A DNA stretch of 8,327 nt from Pseudomonadota bacterium (GCA_030612385.1 JAUWNZ010000045.1:1-8327); one strand, 5' to 3'. Counted from the first letter of the stretch, positions 1 through 5,595 are shown. Numbers and translations are program-made. Notes: generated by a model from the letters alone, not told the origin.

Positions 1-117
1 AGCTCAGTCGAGTCGTACAAAAGCATGAAGGCCGAGTTTCCAATTTCTATTTTCTAATTTCAATATTCAGTAAACGCTTACCGTGGATCGAGACCAACAC
101 TTTAAAAATGTAATCCC
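1..117. other. Left-edge non-coding stretch with a 7-nt repeat
   Basis: I see no gene here. The stretch lies 3' of the broken GxxExxY gene at 118-306. Its recognisable content is the AT-rich 7-nt repeat at 34-61, listed separately. Confidence 0.5.
34..61. repeat. 7-nt tandem quasi-repeat (minus-strand unit GAAATTR)
   Basis: Four consecutive 7-nt units on the plus strand all end in TTTC: GAGTTTC (34-40), CAATTTC (41-47), TATTTTC (48-54) and TAATTTC (55-61). Read on the minus strand the unit is GAAATTA or GAAATTG. It lies just beyond the 3' end of a truncated GxxExxY gene and shares its 7-nt period with the GGAGAC-type repeat at 672-775. Confidence 0.6.
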
Positions 118-306
118 CTATTTATTGAGCTGATACGAAATATCTTTCTGCCTTTCCACACATAGTCCATACCCCTCTAATACAATATATAAGGCGCTTT
201 CATAGACAGATTCCAGAAATCCATCTCCAAGCTCATTATAAACTTCATAAAAACTTCTAAGAATAATATCTGTGATTTCTTTGTATTTAAAACTATCTGC
301 GTTCAT
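118..306 (-). pseudogene. GxxExxY family protein, N-terminal fragment
   Basis: This 62-codon frame encodes the N-terminal half of a GxxExxY protein. The signature G-F-L-E-S-V-Y sits near residues 29-35, followed by V-E-R-Q, exactly as in the intact copy at 7491-7868. The family is about 120-130 residues long and its second half carries a nuclease-like D...E-x-K core. Here a TAG stop follows Y-Q-L-N-K before that core, so the putative active site is missing. The start ATG and the first codons (M-N-A-D) lie inside a 10-nt-period repeat (295-324). The gene abuts the AlbA_2 fragment at 323-559. I regard it as a remnant; expression of a short protein cannot be excluded. The family's cellular role is not established. 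Confidence 0.8.
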
Positions 307-326
307 CTGTGTGAATCTGTGGCTAA
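295..326. repeat. 10-nt tandem quasi-repeat (ATCTGYGNNN)
   Basis: Three 10-nt units lie head to tail: ATCTGCGTTC (295-304), ATCTGTGTGA (305-314) and ATCTGTGGCT (315-324), followed by AA. On the minus strand this element carries the ATG of the GxxExxY fragment at 304-306 and the TAG that ends the AlbA_2 fragment at 323-325. Related copies are at 2533-2554, about 2300-2316, and as a single unit at 4926-4935. Confidence 0.75.
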
Positions 327-559
327 ATGGTTACATCAGAACAAACATTGTAAATTTTTTCTTCAAATTTCAAGGGCTCGCTTACGCCGGGCACCATACC
401 GTCATCCTCTATGCCTATTAGCAAATACCCTCCGGAACCGTTTGCAAACGCGGCGATTTCCTTAGCAAAATCTATATTTTTCTCCCTGTCGGATTTGAAT
501 TCAACCCGGCTCGTCTCGCCGCTTTCAATTAATTCCCTTATCTCTTTAGTTGAAAACAC
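323..559 (-). pseudogene. AlbA_2 (Schlafen-like) ATP-binding protein, N-terminal fragment
   Basis: The 78-codon frame matches the start of an AlbA_2 (divergent AAA, COG2865-type) protein: an R-E-L-I-E-S-G-E opening, the V-E-F-K motif near residues 19-22, A-A-F-A-N-G-S-G-G-Y near 36-45 and I-G-I-E-D-D-G near 48-54. Full-length relatives, such as the 451-residue gene at 795-2150, are several hundred residues long, so only about one sixth remains. The frame stops at TAG inside a 10-nt-period repeat, which suggests that repeat marks the truncation point. The start is a GTG at 557-559; an upstream in-frame stop at 572-574 leaves no ATG. It is not a piece of the neighbouring AlbA_2 gene, because both have their own diverged N-terminus. 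Confidence 0.75.
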
Positions 560-663
560 AAAAACTCCATTTCATTAAAGCTGAAACTCCCTATTCCCGC
601 ACCCAGCCGCATACCCTCTTTCCAAACATCAAGGTCTTCAAACCTACCAACCTTTTCACCCAT
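538..663 (-). pseudogene. Four-helix-bundle (23S rRNA IVS-type) protein, N-terminal fragment
   Basis: This 41-residue frame begins M-G-E-K-V-G-R-F-E-D-L-D-V-W-K-E-G-M-R-L. The F-E-D-L-x-V-W-K pattern is the hallmark N-terminus of the four-helix-bundle proteins (about 115-125 residues) found in 23S rRNA intervening sequences and as free genes. After about 22 residues the match ends and the frame runs into the 5' end of the AlbA_2 fragment in a different frame, stopping at 538-540. A GGGAG Shine-Dalgarno-like sequence (672-676) lies 8 nt upstream of the ATG, at the edge of the 7-nt repeat. I read it as a deletion remnant. The family's function is unclear, so none is assigned. Confidence 0.65.
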
Positions 664-671
664 TGTTTACT

Positions 672-775
672 CTCCCGTTTCCTCTGTTTTTTCCTGTTTC
701 CGTTCTCCCGCCTCCTGTCTCCTGTCTTTACTTGCCCGTCTCCAGTCTTTCCCGCCTCCCGTCTCCGTCTTTTCC
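672..775. repeat. Pyrimidine-rich 7-nt quasi-repeat (minus-strand unit GGAGACN)
   Basis: About 100 bp of strongly C/T-biased sequence contains units near the consensus CTCCNGT, for example CTCCCGT (672-678), CTCCCGC (705-711), CTCCTGT (712-718 and 719-725), CTCCAGT (740-746) and CTCCCGT (756-762). On the minus strand this reads as repeated GGAGACN. It fills the space between the four-helix-bundle fragment and the end of the complete AlbA_2 gene. The open frames across it on both strands are low-complexity artefacts. Confidence 0.7.
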
Positions 776-792
776 TGACCCCATTTATTACC
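774..792. repeat. Direct repeat, copy 1 (CCTGACCCCATTTATTACC)
   Basis: This sequence recurs at 2404-2423 with one extra C and one mismatch, in the same orientation. The two copies enclose the complete AlbA_2 gene and the oxidoreductase stub. This copy starts within a few bases of the AlbA_2 stop codon. Confidence 0.55.
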
Positions 793-794
793 AT

Positions 795-2150
795 TTACTT
801 AATATAGTACCCCCCTGCCTTCTTGCTTCCTCGGTATTCAATACGTCCCTGACGTCTGAGATCGGCAATCCAACGTTCAATGGTTTTTGAGGGGGTTCCA
901 AGATACTCTGATAATTGCGGTATCCTTTTTCCAGGAGCTTTCCGTATATGTTCCAGCAACAGGTTTATTCCCTCACTTATTCCCTCACTTATTCCCTCAG
1001 TGGGTACTGATACCGAGGATATTTTTTGTTTCCGGTATCTCAGTGTGACAAGGAAGCCGTCGCCGCTCTCCTCATATTCAAAAGTCATGGTCGGGTATGA
1101 TTCGATTTCCCCACGAACCCGTATGAAACCACTCCCGTATTTCTCGATATCTCTGGTCAGATAGAACGCTTCTGCAACCAACTTGTTGCGTGTCCTGGAC
1201 TGATAATCATCACTCATCAGTTTTTCTATGGTTAGATCACCAAAAAGTTTACCAGGATTAAAAAAAGTAATGGCGTTATCGAATATCTTGAGCTGAATAT
1301 CGACAGGGCTTGTATAGTCCCTGTGTACCACGGCATTCAGGAGCAATTCACGGAGAGCGGGCAAGGGGTATTCGTAAATTTCTCGTCGTTCGATCTCGCC
1401 GGTGATTTCAAAAGCAACCTTCAGGTGGGAGAGAATAAACTTCATTGATTCTTCCACCACGTGAAAAAGCGTACCGCGAATCATCCGATCGTCGATAATG
1501 GTCGATGCCGTCTTGAAGCGGCCGATATGCAGAGCATAGGGAGGATCATCCCTGCCGAACAGCAACATTGCCGCATGCGTGGGCCGACCATCTTTCAGAT
1601 AACCCAATTTCCCCAACACTGTTTGCCACTCCCCGACTATTTGGAAGCGACCACCTTCTGTAACACGCTGGAGGAACATCTTGATCTTGTCCCTATTCAG
1701 GTCATTGAGCGTTGAATTCACGTCCATGTAGGAATCCCAGGAAAGCTGCAGGGATTGCAGATGGAGATTGGCGATTTCTGTGAGGGATAAGCGGTGATTG
1801 CTGTTGGCGACCCGTTTGAAATACCGATCCCGGCACGCCACGGGCTTGACAGGAAACTCACCTACGCGAATAACAACCACCTGCTTGCCGTCCAACGTGG
1901 CAAGTTCAACATCGGGAATAATTGAGGGCATAGTGCTCTGCTTGACCTGGTTCACCCAGGCCTGAACAGTTTCCGGGCCGAACGTCACACCGACAATCTT
2001 CCCGGAATCTTCAACCCCAACAAGCACCACGCCACCTTTGTGATTGGCAAAGGCCGCAAGCGACTCTATGACTTCTTTGCCGAAGGACGCTTTGAATTCA
2101 AGATCCTCCGACTCCCCTAACGCAATCATCTCCCGTATAGTTTGACTCAT
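795..2150 (-). CDS. AlbA_2 / HATPase_c_4 / winged-helix putative regulator
   Basis: This complete 451-residue protein has three parts. Residues 5-125 form an AlbA_2 (Schlafen-like) domain with L-E-F-K at 17-20, A-A-F-A-N-H-K-G-G at 32-40 and V-G-V-E-D-S-G at 44-50. Residues 260-345 resemble a GHKL/HATPase_c_4 fold, with an N-box-like L-R-E-L-L-L-N-A-V-V-H-R-D-Y (266-279) and a glycine motif K-Y-G-S-G-F (337-342). Residues 396-451 look like a winged helix-turn-helix. A linker E-G-I-S-E-G-I-S-E-G-I (385-395) is encoded by three 12-bp repeats. Such proteins (COG2865) are usually called predicted transcriptional regulators or ATP-binding proteins, and some relatives occur in defence loci; nothing here fixes the role. 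The ATG at 2148-2150 has a GGGG 7 nt upstream. It stands alone beside gene remnants, which suggests transfer. Confidence 0.88.
   Translation of the reverse strand: MSQTIREMIALGESEDLEFKASFGKEVIESLAAFANHKGGVVLVGVEDSGKIVGVTFGPETVQAWVNQVKQSTMPSIIPDVELATLDGKQVVVIRVGEFPVKPVACRDRYFKRVANSNHRLSLTEIANLHLQSLQLSWDSYMDVNSTLNDLNRDKIKMFLQRVTEGGRFQIVGEWQTVLGKLGYLKDGRPTHAAMLLFGRDDPPYALHIGRFKTASTIIDDRMIRGTLFHVVEESMKFILSHLKVAFEITGEIERREIYEYPLPALRELLLNAVVHRDYTSPVDIQLKIFDNAITFFNPGKLFGDLTIEKLMSDDYQSRTRNKLVAEAFYLTRDIEKYGSGFIRVRGEIESYPTMTFEYEESGDGFLVTLRYRKQKISSVSVPTEGISEGISEGINLLLEHIRKAPGKRIPQLSEYLGTPSKTIERWIADLRRQGRIEYRGSKKAGGYYIK
965..1000. repeat. Three 12-bp tandem repeats inside the AlbA_2 gene
   Basis: Units TTATTCCCTCAC (965-976), TTATTCCCTCAC (977-988) and TTATTCCCTCAG (989-1000) encode the E-G-I-S linker repeat between the HATPase-like part and the winged helix. 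Copy-number change would stay in frame and alter only linker length. Confidence 0.9.
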
Positions 2151-2168
2151 ACAGCTACCCCGGCCGGA

Positions 2169-2276
2169 TTAACCACAATAATGCCAAGCTTGAACGTAAC
2201 CTGCCTTTACTTGCGAAGCAGAAAGTTTTTCCAAAGTTGTTTCGCCGGTTTTGATGTTTTGTATAATTTGCTTCAT
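2169..2276 (-). pseudogene. Bi-domain oxidoreductase (zinc-ADH-like + Gfo/Idh), N-terminal stub
   Basis: The 35-residue frame begins M-K-Q-I-I-Q-N-I-K-T-G-E-T-T-L-E and continues through S-A-S-Q-V-K-A-G-Y-V. This is the characteristic opening of the roughly 700-residue oxidoreductases that join a zinc-binding dehydrogenase half to a Gfo/Idh half and are common in O-antigen and exopolysaccharide clusters. The similarity stops at about residue 28 and the frame ends at a TAA at 2169-2171, just before the start of the AlbA_2 gene. It lies downstream of the DegT aminotransferase on the same strand, where such a gene would be expected in a sugar operon. No trace of the remaining protein is visible in the window. 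The family call rests on the short N-terminal signature. Confidence 0.65.
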
Positions 2277-2299
2277 ATGTATTAAGTCATTTCTGTATA

Positions 2300-2316
2300 A
2301 TCTGCGCAATCTGTGG
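2300..2316. repeat. 10-nt-type element, degenerate copy
   Basis: ATCTGCGCA followed by ATCTGTGG gives a two-unit degenerate copy of the element at 295-326. It lies 24 nt upstream of the start of the oxidoreductase stub. Confidence 0.5.
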
Positions 2317-2359
2317 ACCGCCTTTGCGCGGCCGTCTTCTGTCTCTTTAATCTTTTAAC

Positions 2360-2383
2360 CTTAGCGCCTTTGCGTGAGGCCCC
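2360..2383. repeat. 8-nt quasi-repeat (CTTTGCGN) with GAGRCCCC tail
   Basis: CTTAGCGC (2360-2367) and CTTTGCGT (2368-2375) are followed by GAGGCCCC. This matches the elements around the GxxExxY gene at 7406-7433 and 8010-8038. An isolated CTTTGCGC unit also lies at 2322-2329. Confidence 0.7.
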
Positions 2384-2403
2384 AATAACGACAATAAGGA
2401 AAG

Positions 2404-2423
2404 CCTGACCCCCATTTATTCCC
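2404..2423. repeat. Direct repeat, copy 2
   Basis: CCTGACCCCCATTTATTCCC repeats the sequence at 774-792 in the same orientation, with a one-base insertion and one substitution. Confidence 0.55.
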
Positions 2424-2462
2424 GATAAACCTCGATTGTCTGCTGCGCTATCTTGTCCCAAC

Positions 2463-2523
2463 CTGCCCCGCCTTGCCCCGGCAGATGGTACTGGGGTAAA
2501 TCCTGTCTGCCCCGCCGTGCCCC
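2463..2523. repeat. Two copies of a C-rich 17-mer
   Basis: CTGCCCCGCCTTGCCCC (2463-2479) and CTGCCCCGCCGTGCCCC (2507-2523) differ at one base and are separated by 27 nt. On the minus strand they give paired GGGG runs. No coding content is visible. Confidence 0.6.
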
Positions 2524-2532
2524 ATTACCTTC

Positions 2533-2554
2533 ATCTGCGTCCATCTGCGGCTAA
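2533..2554. repeat. 10-nt-type element at the aminotransferase 3' end
   Basis: ATCTGCGTCC (2533-2542), ATCTGCGGCT (2543-2552) and AA form a two-unit copy of the element at 295-326. It ends 3 nt beyond the aminotransferase stop codon (2558-2560). Confidence 0.7.
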
Positions 2555-2557
2555 GAA

Positions 2558-3733
2558 TCATCTCTGCGCCCCCCGCATGATTTTATCAACCGCCCGACAG
2601 GTATCCCACATTTCATCAACACCAAGGGTAGGATGAACCCAAAACATCAGGCTGGTTTCGCCTGTCTTTCTGGCAACAGGCAGCCGCTCACCCGGCCCGA
2701 TTCCTGCCTGCACAAAGGCTTTTTCCAGATAAATTTCACTGCAACTGCCGCTGAAACAGGGAATCCCTTCCGCGGTAACAGCATTCATAATCCGATCCCG
2801 ATCCCATCCTTCCCGGAGCTTTTCAGGCCGAACAAAAACATAATATTTATAATAAGCATGCCCGAACTCTGCCGGCACATCCAGTACCCGCAAAGCCGGT
2901 ATCTTTGCAAAACACTCAGTAAGTATTGCGGCATTGCGCCGGCGTATTGCCGTCCATTCCGGCATTTTCCGCAACTGCACCCGACCGATAGCCGCCTGCA
3001 TCTCGGTCATACGCCAGTTTGTTCCAAAACTGTCATGCAGCCAGCGGAATCCAGGCGGGTGTTTCTTGTGATAGACGCTGTCATAGTTCTTGCCATGATC
3101 CTTATACGCCCAGGCCTTTTCCCAGATCGCCCTGTCATTCATGATGAGCATACCCCCTTCGCCGCCGGTAGTCATTATTTTGTCCTGGCAAAAGGAAAAC
3201 GCCGCCACATCCCCCAATGAACCGACAGGACGTCCCTTATAAGTCGCCCCATGGGCTTGAGCGCAATCTTCAATAACCTTCAGATCGTATTCTCTGGTTA
3301 GTTCCAGGAGCGGATCCATATCACAGGGCATGCCGGCCAGGTGGACAGCAATGATCGCCCTGGTGCGGGGAGAGATAACGGCAGATACAGTATCAGCGGA
3401 AATATTCAGGCTGTCAGGATCGATATCGGCCATAACAGGAACGGCCCCGCGCATAACTACCGCACCGGCCGAAGCAATAAAGGTGTAGCAGGTAACGATA
3501 ACTTCATCACCTACGCCAATCCCGAGAGCCTTTAGAGCAAGTTCCAGAGCAACACTCCCGTTTGCAAGGGCAACCGCATATTTTACACCCACAAAATCGG
3601 CATATTCCTTCTCAAAACTCGTTACCTCAGACCCTGTCCACTGATTGACCTCGCCAGACCGCAATACCCTTTCCACAGCCTCAATCTCATCATCCCCGAA
3701 ATATGGCCAGGGAGAAAATATTTTAGAATTCAT
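2558..3733 (-). CDS. DegT/DnrJ/EryC1/StrS family sugar aminotransferase
   Basis: This full-length 391-residue enzyme is a PLP-dependent aminotransferase that converts a keto group on a nucleotide-activated sugar to an amine, usually with glutamate as donor, in the cytoplasm. Family landmarks are N-G-S-V-A-L-E-L-A-L-K (58-68), E-D-C-A-Q-A-H-G-A (155-163, with the D156 and Q159 cofactor contacts) and F-C-Q-D-K-I-M-T-T-G-G-E-G-G-M, where K185 is the predicted Schiff-base lysine. F-G-T-N-W-R-M-T-E-M-Q-A-A-I-G follows near residue 238. The ATG at 3731-3733 has GAGG about 10 nt upstream. Lying downstream of ATP-grasp and HAD genes and upstream of an oxidoreductase stub, it fits a surface-polysaccharide locus. 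The exact sugar cannot be told from this sequence; perosamine or other dideoxy-amino sugars are possibilities. Confidence 0.93.
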   Translation of the reverse strand: MNSKIFSPWPYFGDDEIEAVERVLRSGEVNQWTGSEVTSFEKEYADFVGVKYAVALANGSVALELALKALGIGVGDEVIVTCYTFIASAGAVVMRGAVPVMADIDPDSLNISADTVSAVISPRTRAIIAVHLAGMPCDMDPLLELTREYDLKVIEDCAQAHGATYKGRPVGSLGDVAAFSFCQDKIMTTGGEGGMLIMNDRAIWEKAWAYKDHGKNYDSVYHKKHPPGFRWLHDSFGTNWRMTEMQAAIGRVQLRKMPEWTAIRRRNAAILTECFAKIPALRVLDVPAEFGHAYYKYYVFVRPEKLREGWDRDRIMNAVTAEGIPCFSGSCSEIYLEKAFVQAGIGPGERLPVARKTGETSLMFWVHPTLGVDEMWDTCRAVDKIMRGAQR

Positions 3734-4067
3734 ATTTGTTCAGCCTCATCAATAAAACACATCTCATCACCACACATGCGCTGGGAAAAGAGGAAAACAC
3801 GTTCTAATATTGGATCCTAAGTTGAGAGCTTTGAGTTTCTTCCTTTTGTGTCATTCCCGCGAAAGCGGGAATCTATGACCTCTTGATATAACTGGATTTC
3901 TGCTTCCGCAGGAATGACAATGCAGCAATGATTTCGAAAAATTCAAAGGTCTCAAATTGTAAATGTTAAGCTGCTTTGATTTATTTGATGTTTTCTTGGA
4001 AAATTTCAACTATGGATGTGAAAATCTTTATCCATTCCTCAAAGTCCCATCATAAGCTGGGTGAAAG
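3734..4067. other. Intergenic stretch between toxin and aminotransferase
   Basis: I see no gene in these 334 bp. They contain the REP-like double hairpin at 3850-3918. A 15-codon minus-strand frame (3730-3777) overlaps the aminotransferase start by ATGA and has no recognisable content. No convincing sigma-70 promoter for the aminotransferase is visible. Confidence 0.6.
3850..3918. repeat. REP/MITE-like element of two tetraloop hairpins
   Basis: The element is bounded by GTCATTCC (3850-3857) and GGAATGAC (3911-3918), a perfect 8-bp terminal inverted repeat. Inside are two hairpins: ATTCCCGC-GAAA-GCGGGAAT (3853-3872, perfect 8-bp stem) and ATTTCTGC-TTCC-GCAGGAAT (3896-3915, one mismatch or wobble). 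This is the common CATTCCCGCGAAAGCGGGAAT type of repeat. It contains no coding capacity and would depend on an outside REP-type transposase if mobile. Confidence 0.85.
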
Positions 4068-4559
4068 CTACACCTCTCCTGCTTGTTTCAGGGCTGCATC
4101 AACGATTGAATCACCTATCCAATAGCCACCATCCTGCATAGCTTGTAGCGCAACGCCAACATTATCTAACAACCCACGCCTTTTGGCTTCAACCAGAACC
4201 CTGGCCGAACCAATAACATGCAGCCCATAAACAGTACGTGCGATTTTTCTGGCTTTGCGTTCATCAACCAAGATAAGGTTTTCATTCGATTCCCTGGCAA
4301 GTCCAATCACAGCGGCTTCTCCAGAATCAAGAGAGGTCTTTAATAAAGGATCTACCGGCTTGGAAAGCGCCACAACTTTTATCCATTCTGCCTTCCGGTA
4401 GTTTAATAATCCTGCATTTATTGGTCCGCCTTCCAGAATCTCCTTATGCACCGCTTCCGGGATAGCAACAAATTCAAAAAGATGCCGAAGAATATCAATG
4501 CGGTCAATCATTGAAAGGGCTATGAGAGGACCTGTATTGCAAATCACCTTGCCGTTCAT
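4068..4559 (-). CDS. DUF3368 PIN-like toxin
   Basis: This 163-residue protein is a predicted VapC-like ribonuclease of the DUF3368 branch of the PIN-domain fold, which would cleave cellular RNA when free of its antitoxin. PIN-type landmarks are V-I-C-N-T-G-P-L-I-A-L (5-15), E40 in V-H-K-E-I-L, D78-S-G-E81-A-A-V-I-G-L-A and L-V-D99-E-R-K-A-R-K-I-A. The first acidic position is N8 rather than the Asp of classical PIN proteins, which is often seen in this branch. Its ATG overlaps the stop of the antitoxin gene by 4 nt (ATGA), indicating translational coupling. The module sits between polysaccharide genes with no sign of a shared function, so I take it as an inserted stability module. Confidence 0.85.
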   Translation of the reverse strand: MNGKVICNTGPLIALSMIDRIDILRHLFEFVAIPEAVHKEILEGGPINAGLLNYRKAEWIKVVALSKPVDPLLKTSLDSGEAAVIGLARESNENLILVDERKARKIARTVYGLHVIGSARVLVEAKRRGLLDNVGVALQAMQDGGYWIGDSIVDAALKQAGEV

Positions 4560-4813
4560 GTATCCATATCCGCAAATTCAGCATCGATCTCTGATTGGTC
4601 CCATTCAACGCTGGCTGCACCATATCGCCGACAGTCTAACAAAAATGTCACACGTGACACTCCTGCCAGCCGTGCAGCCTGTCCGGATGTAAGCCGCCCC
4701 ATTTCGTATAATTTGACCGCCAAACCAAACCTGGCCTCTTGTTCAAACGTTTCAGGGCTGAGGTTTAGTACAGCAGGTATGGTTTCAGGATACTCTATTT
4801 CTATCGTTCTCAT
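4556..4813 (-). CDS. UPF0175 family antitoxin
   Basis: The 85-residue product matches UPF0175 proteins, which act as the antitoxin of DUF3368 PIN-like toxins. The core is L-A-V-K-L-Y-E-M-G-R-L-T-S-G-Q-A-A-R-L-A-G-V-S-R-V-T-F (31-57), a helix-turn-helix-like segment likely to bind its own promoter. The acidic C-terminal tail (71-85) is the likely region for wrapping the toxin. An AGAGG lies 8 nt upstream of the ATG at 4811-4813. The gene overlaps the toxin start by 4 nt. Repression of its own operon is expected from the family, not shown here. Confidence 0.87.
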   Translation of the reverse strand: MRTIEIEYPETIPAVLNLSPETFEQEARFGLAVKLYEMGRLTSGQAARLAGVSRVTFLLDCRRYGAASVEWDQSEIDAEFADMDT

Positions 4814-4846
4814 ACGGTTAACCTCTTATATCTTTTCCCTTTTAAT

Positions 4847-4890
4847 ACATTTATAGCACATCCAAAAAGGCAATAACATGTTTTGTTCCA
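4847..4890 (-). promoter_or_regulatory. Possible promoter/operator of the toxin-antitoxin operon
   Basis: On the minus strand a TATAAA-like hexamer lies about 15 nt after TTATTG, and an 8-bp palindrome AACATGTT (4875-4882) sits next to it. Both lie upstream of the UPF0175 gene, where an autoregulated operator would be expected. The hexamers are only approximate matches. Confidence 0.3.
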
Positions 4891-4959
4891 GAAAAGCGCC
4901 GTTGCATAATATATTTAACCGTGCAATCTGCGGCTCTTTATGATCTACACCATTACCCT

Positions 4960-5595
4960 TCACAATTTTTCATCAGTCAACAAATCAACTTCAATACATG
5001 ATTCCGGCGTATCTATCGCATAATGCAAAGATTCTTTTCGCCGTATACGAACAGAAGGCGCCCAGCCCAGCCTGGCGGGTGCCTTAAAATCCTTAAGAGA
5101 ATTATCAGCAATATAGACACATTCTTCTGAAGAACGCCCGCCCTGTGCCAGAATATATGCCCTTGGATTGGGCTTCCAGAATTCCTTTCCCAAATCACCA
5201 GTTACAATGATCTTGTCCACATATTGCTCAAGATTCAGCGCCCGGATCTTTGACCATTGCGCACTGGAATAACCGTCACTAATTATGGCAAGGTCAGCTT
5301 GCTTGTGTCTTCTCAGAAATTCCATAGCGTCAGTTTGAAGCAAGATATCGGGATGGTGAACACGGTAAAGATGGACAAGATGGCTTACAAGTTCTTTATC
5401 AAAAATCCCCAGGTCTTCTAAAACAGTGTCAAAGATATTGCCTCGGGCGCCAGACTCAAACAAAGTCCAAGCACGCTCAAAAAAGTCTTCCACATTACGG
5501 TTTTCCGCAAGCCAGCGGCCTACAACGCAAAATCCGCTTCGGACATAATCGCGCTCAAGGTAAAGAGTATCATCAATATCCAGCACATACAGCAT
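4960..5595 (-). CDS. HAD-superfamily phosphatase
   Basis: The 211-residue protein carries all four HAD motifs: D6-I-D8-D-T at the N-terminus (nucleophile and acid/base), S106 in I-I-S-D-G-Y-S, K141 in W-K-P-N-P, and D164-N-S-L-K-D169. A helical cap lies between residues 15 and 90, the subclass I arrangement. It should hydrolyse a phosphomonoester in the cytoplasm; the substrate is unknown. The start at 5593-5595 is 12 nt after the stop of the ATP-grasp gene, so the two are probably co-transcribed and translationally coupled. The pairing suggests the HAD enzyme acts on the product or precursor of the ATP-grasp reaction. No signal peptide is visible. Confidence 0.88.
   Translation of the reverse strand: MLYVLDIDDTLYLERDYVRSGFCVVGRWLAENRNVEDFFERAWTLFESGARGNIFDTVLEDLGIFDKELVSHLVHLYRVHHPDILLQTDAMEFLRRHKQADLAIISDGYSSAQWSKIRALNLEQYVDKIIVTGDLGKEFWKPNPRAYILAQGGRSSEECVYIADNSLKDFKAPARLGWAPSVRIRRKESLHYAIDTPESCIEVDLLTDEKL

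Larger units (their letters stand above)
2277..2557. other. Intergenic stretch dense in short repeats
   Basis: I see no gene between the oxidoreductase stub and the aminotransferase. From left to right it holds 10-nt units (2300-2316), a single CTTTGCGC unit (2322-2329), the CTTAGCGC-CTTTGCGT element (2360-2383), the second copy of the 774-792 direct repeat (2404-2423), two copies of a C-rich 17-mer (2463-2479, 2507-2523) and another 10-nt element (2533-2554) that ends 3 nt before the aminotransferase stop codon. Confidence 0.7.

Noticed and set aside
591..794. Minus-strand frame rich in T-G-D-x-R-R repeats
   Set aside because: It is translated GGAGACN repeat in the wrong frame relative to the four-helix-bundle start; no independent evidence for a protein.
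550..890. Plus-strand open frames over the C/T-rich stretch
   Set aside because: They follow from the low-complexity 7-nt repeat and show no protein-like composition or family match.
2633..3220. 195-residue plus-strand frame
   Set aside because: It is antisense to the well-supported aminotransferase and has no recognisable domain.
3730..3777. 15-codon frame overlapping the aminotransferase start by ATGA
   Set aside because: Too short, no recognised content, and the overlap may be chance.
4536..4538. N8 in the PIN-like toxin as proof of inactivity
   Set aside because: Asn at the first position is compatible with the DUF3368 branch, and the other acidic residues are present, so inactivity does not follow.
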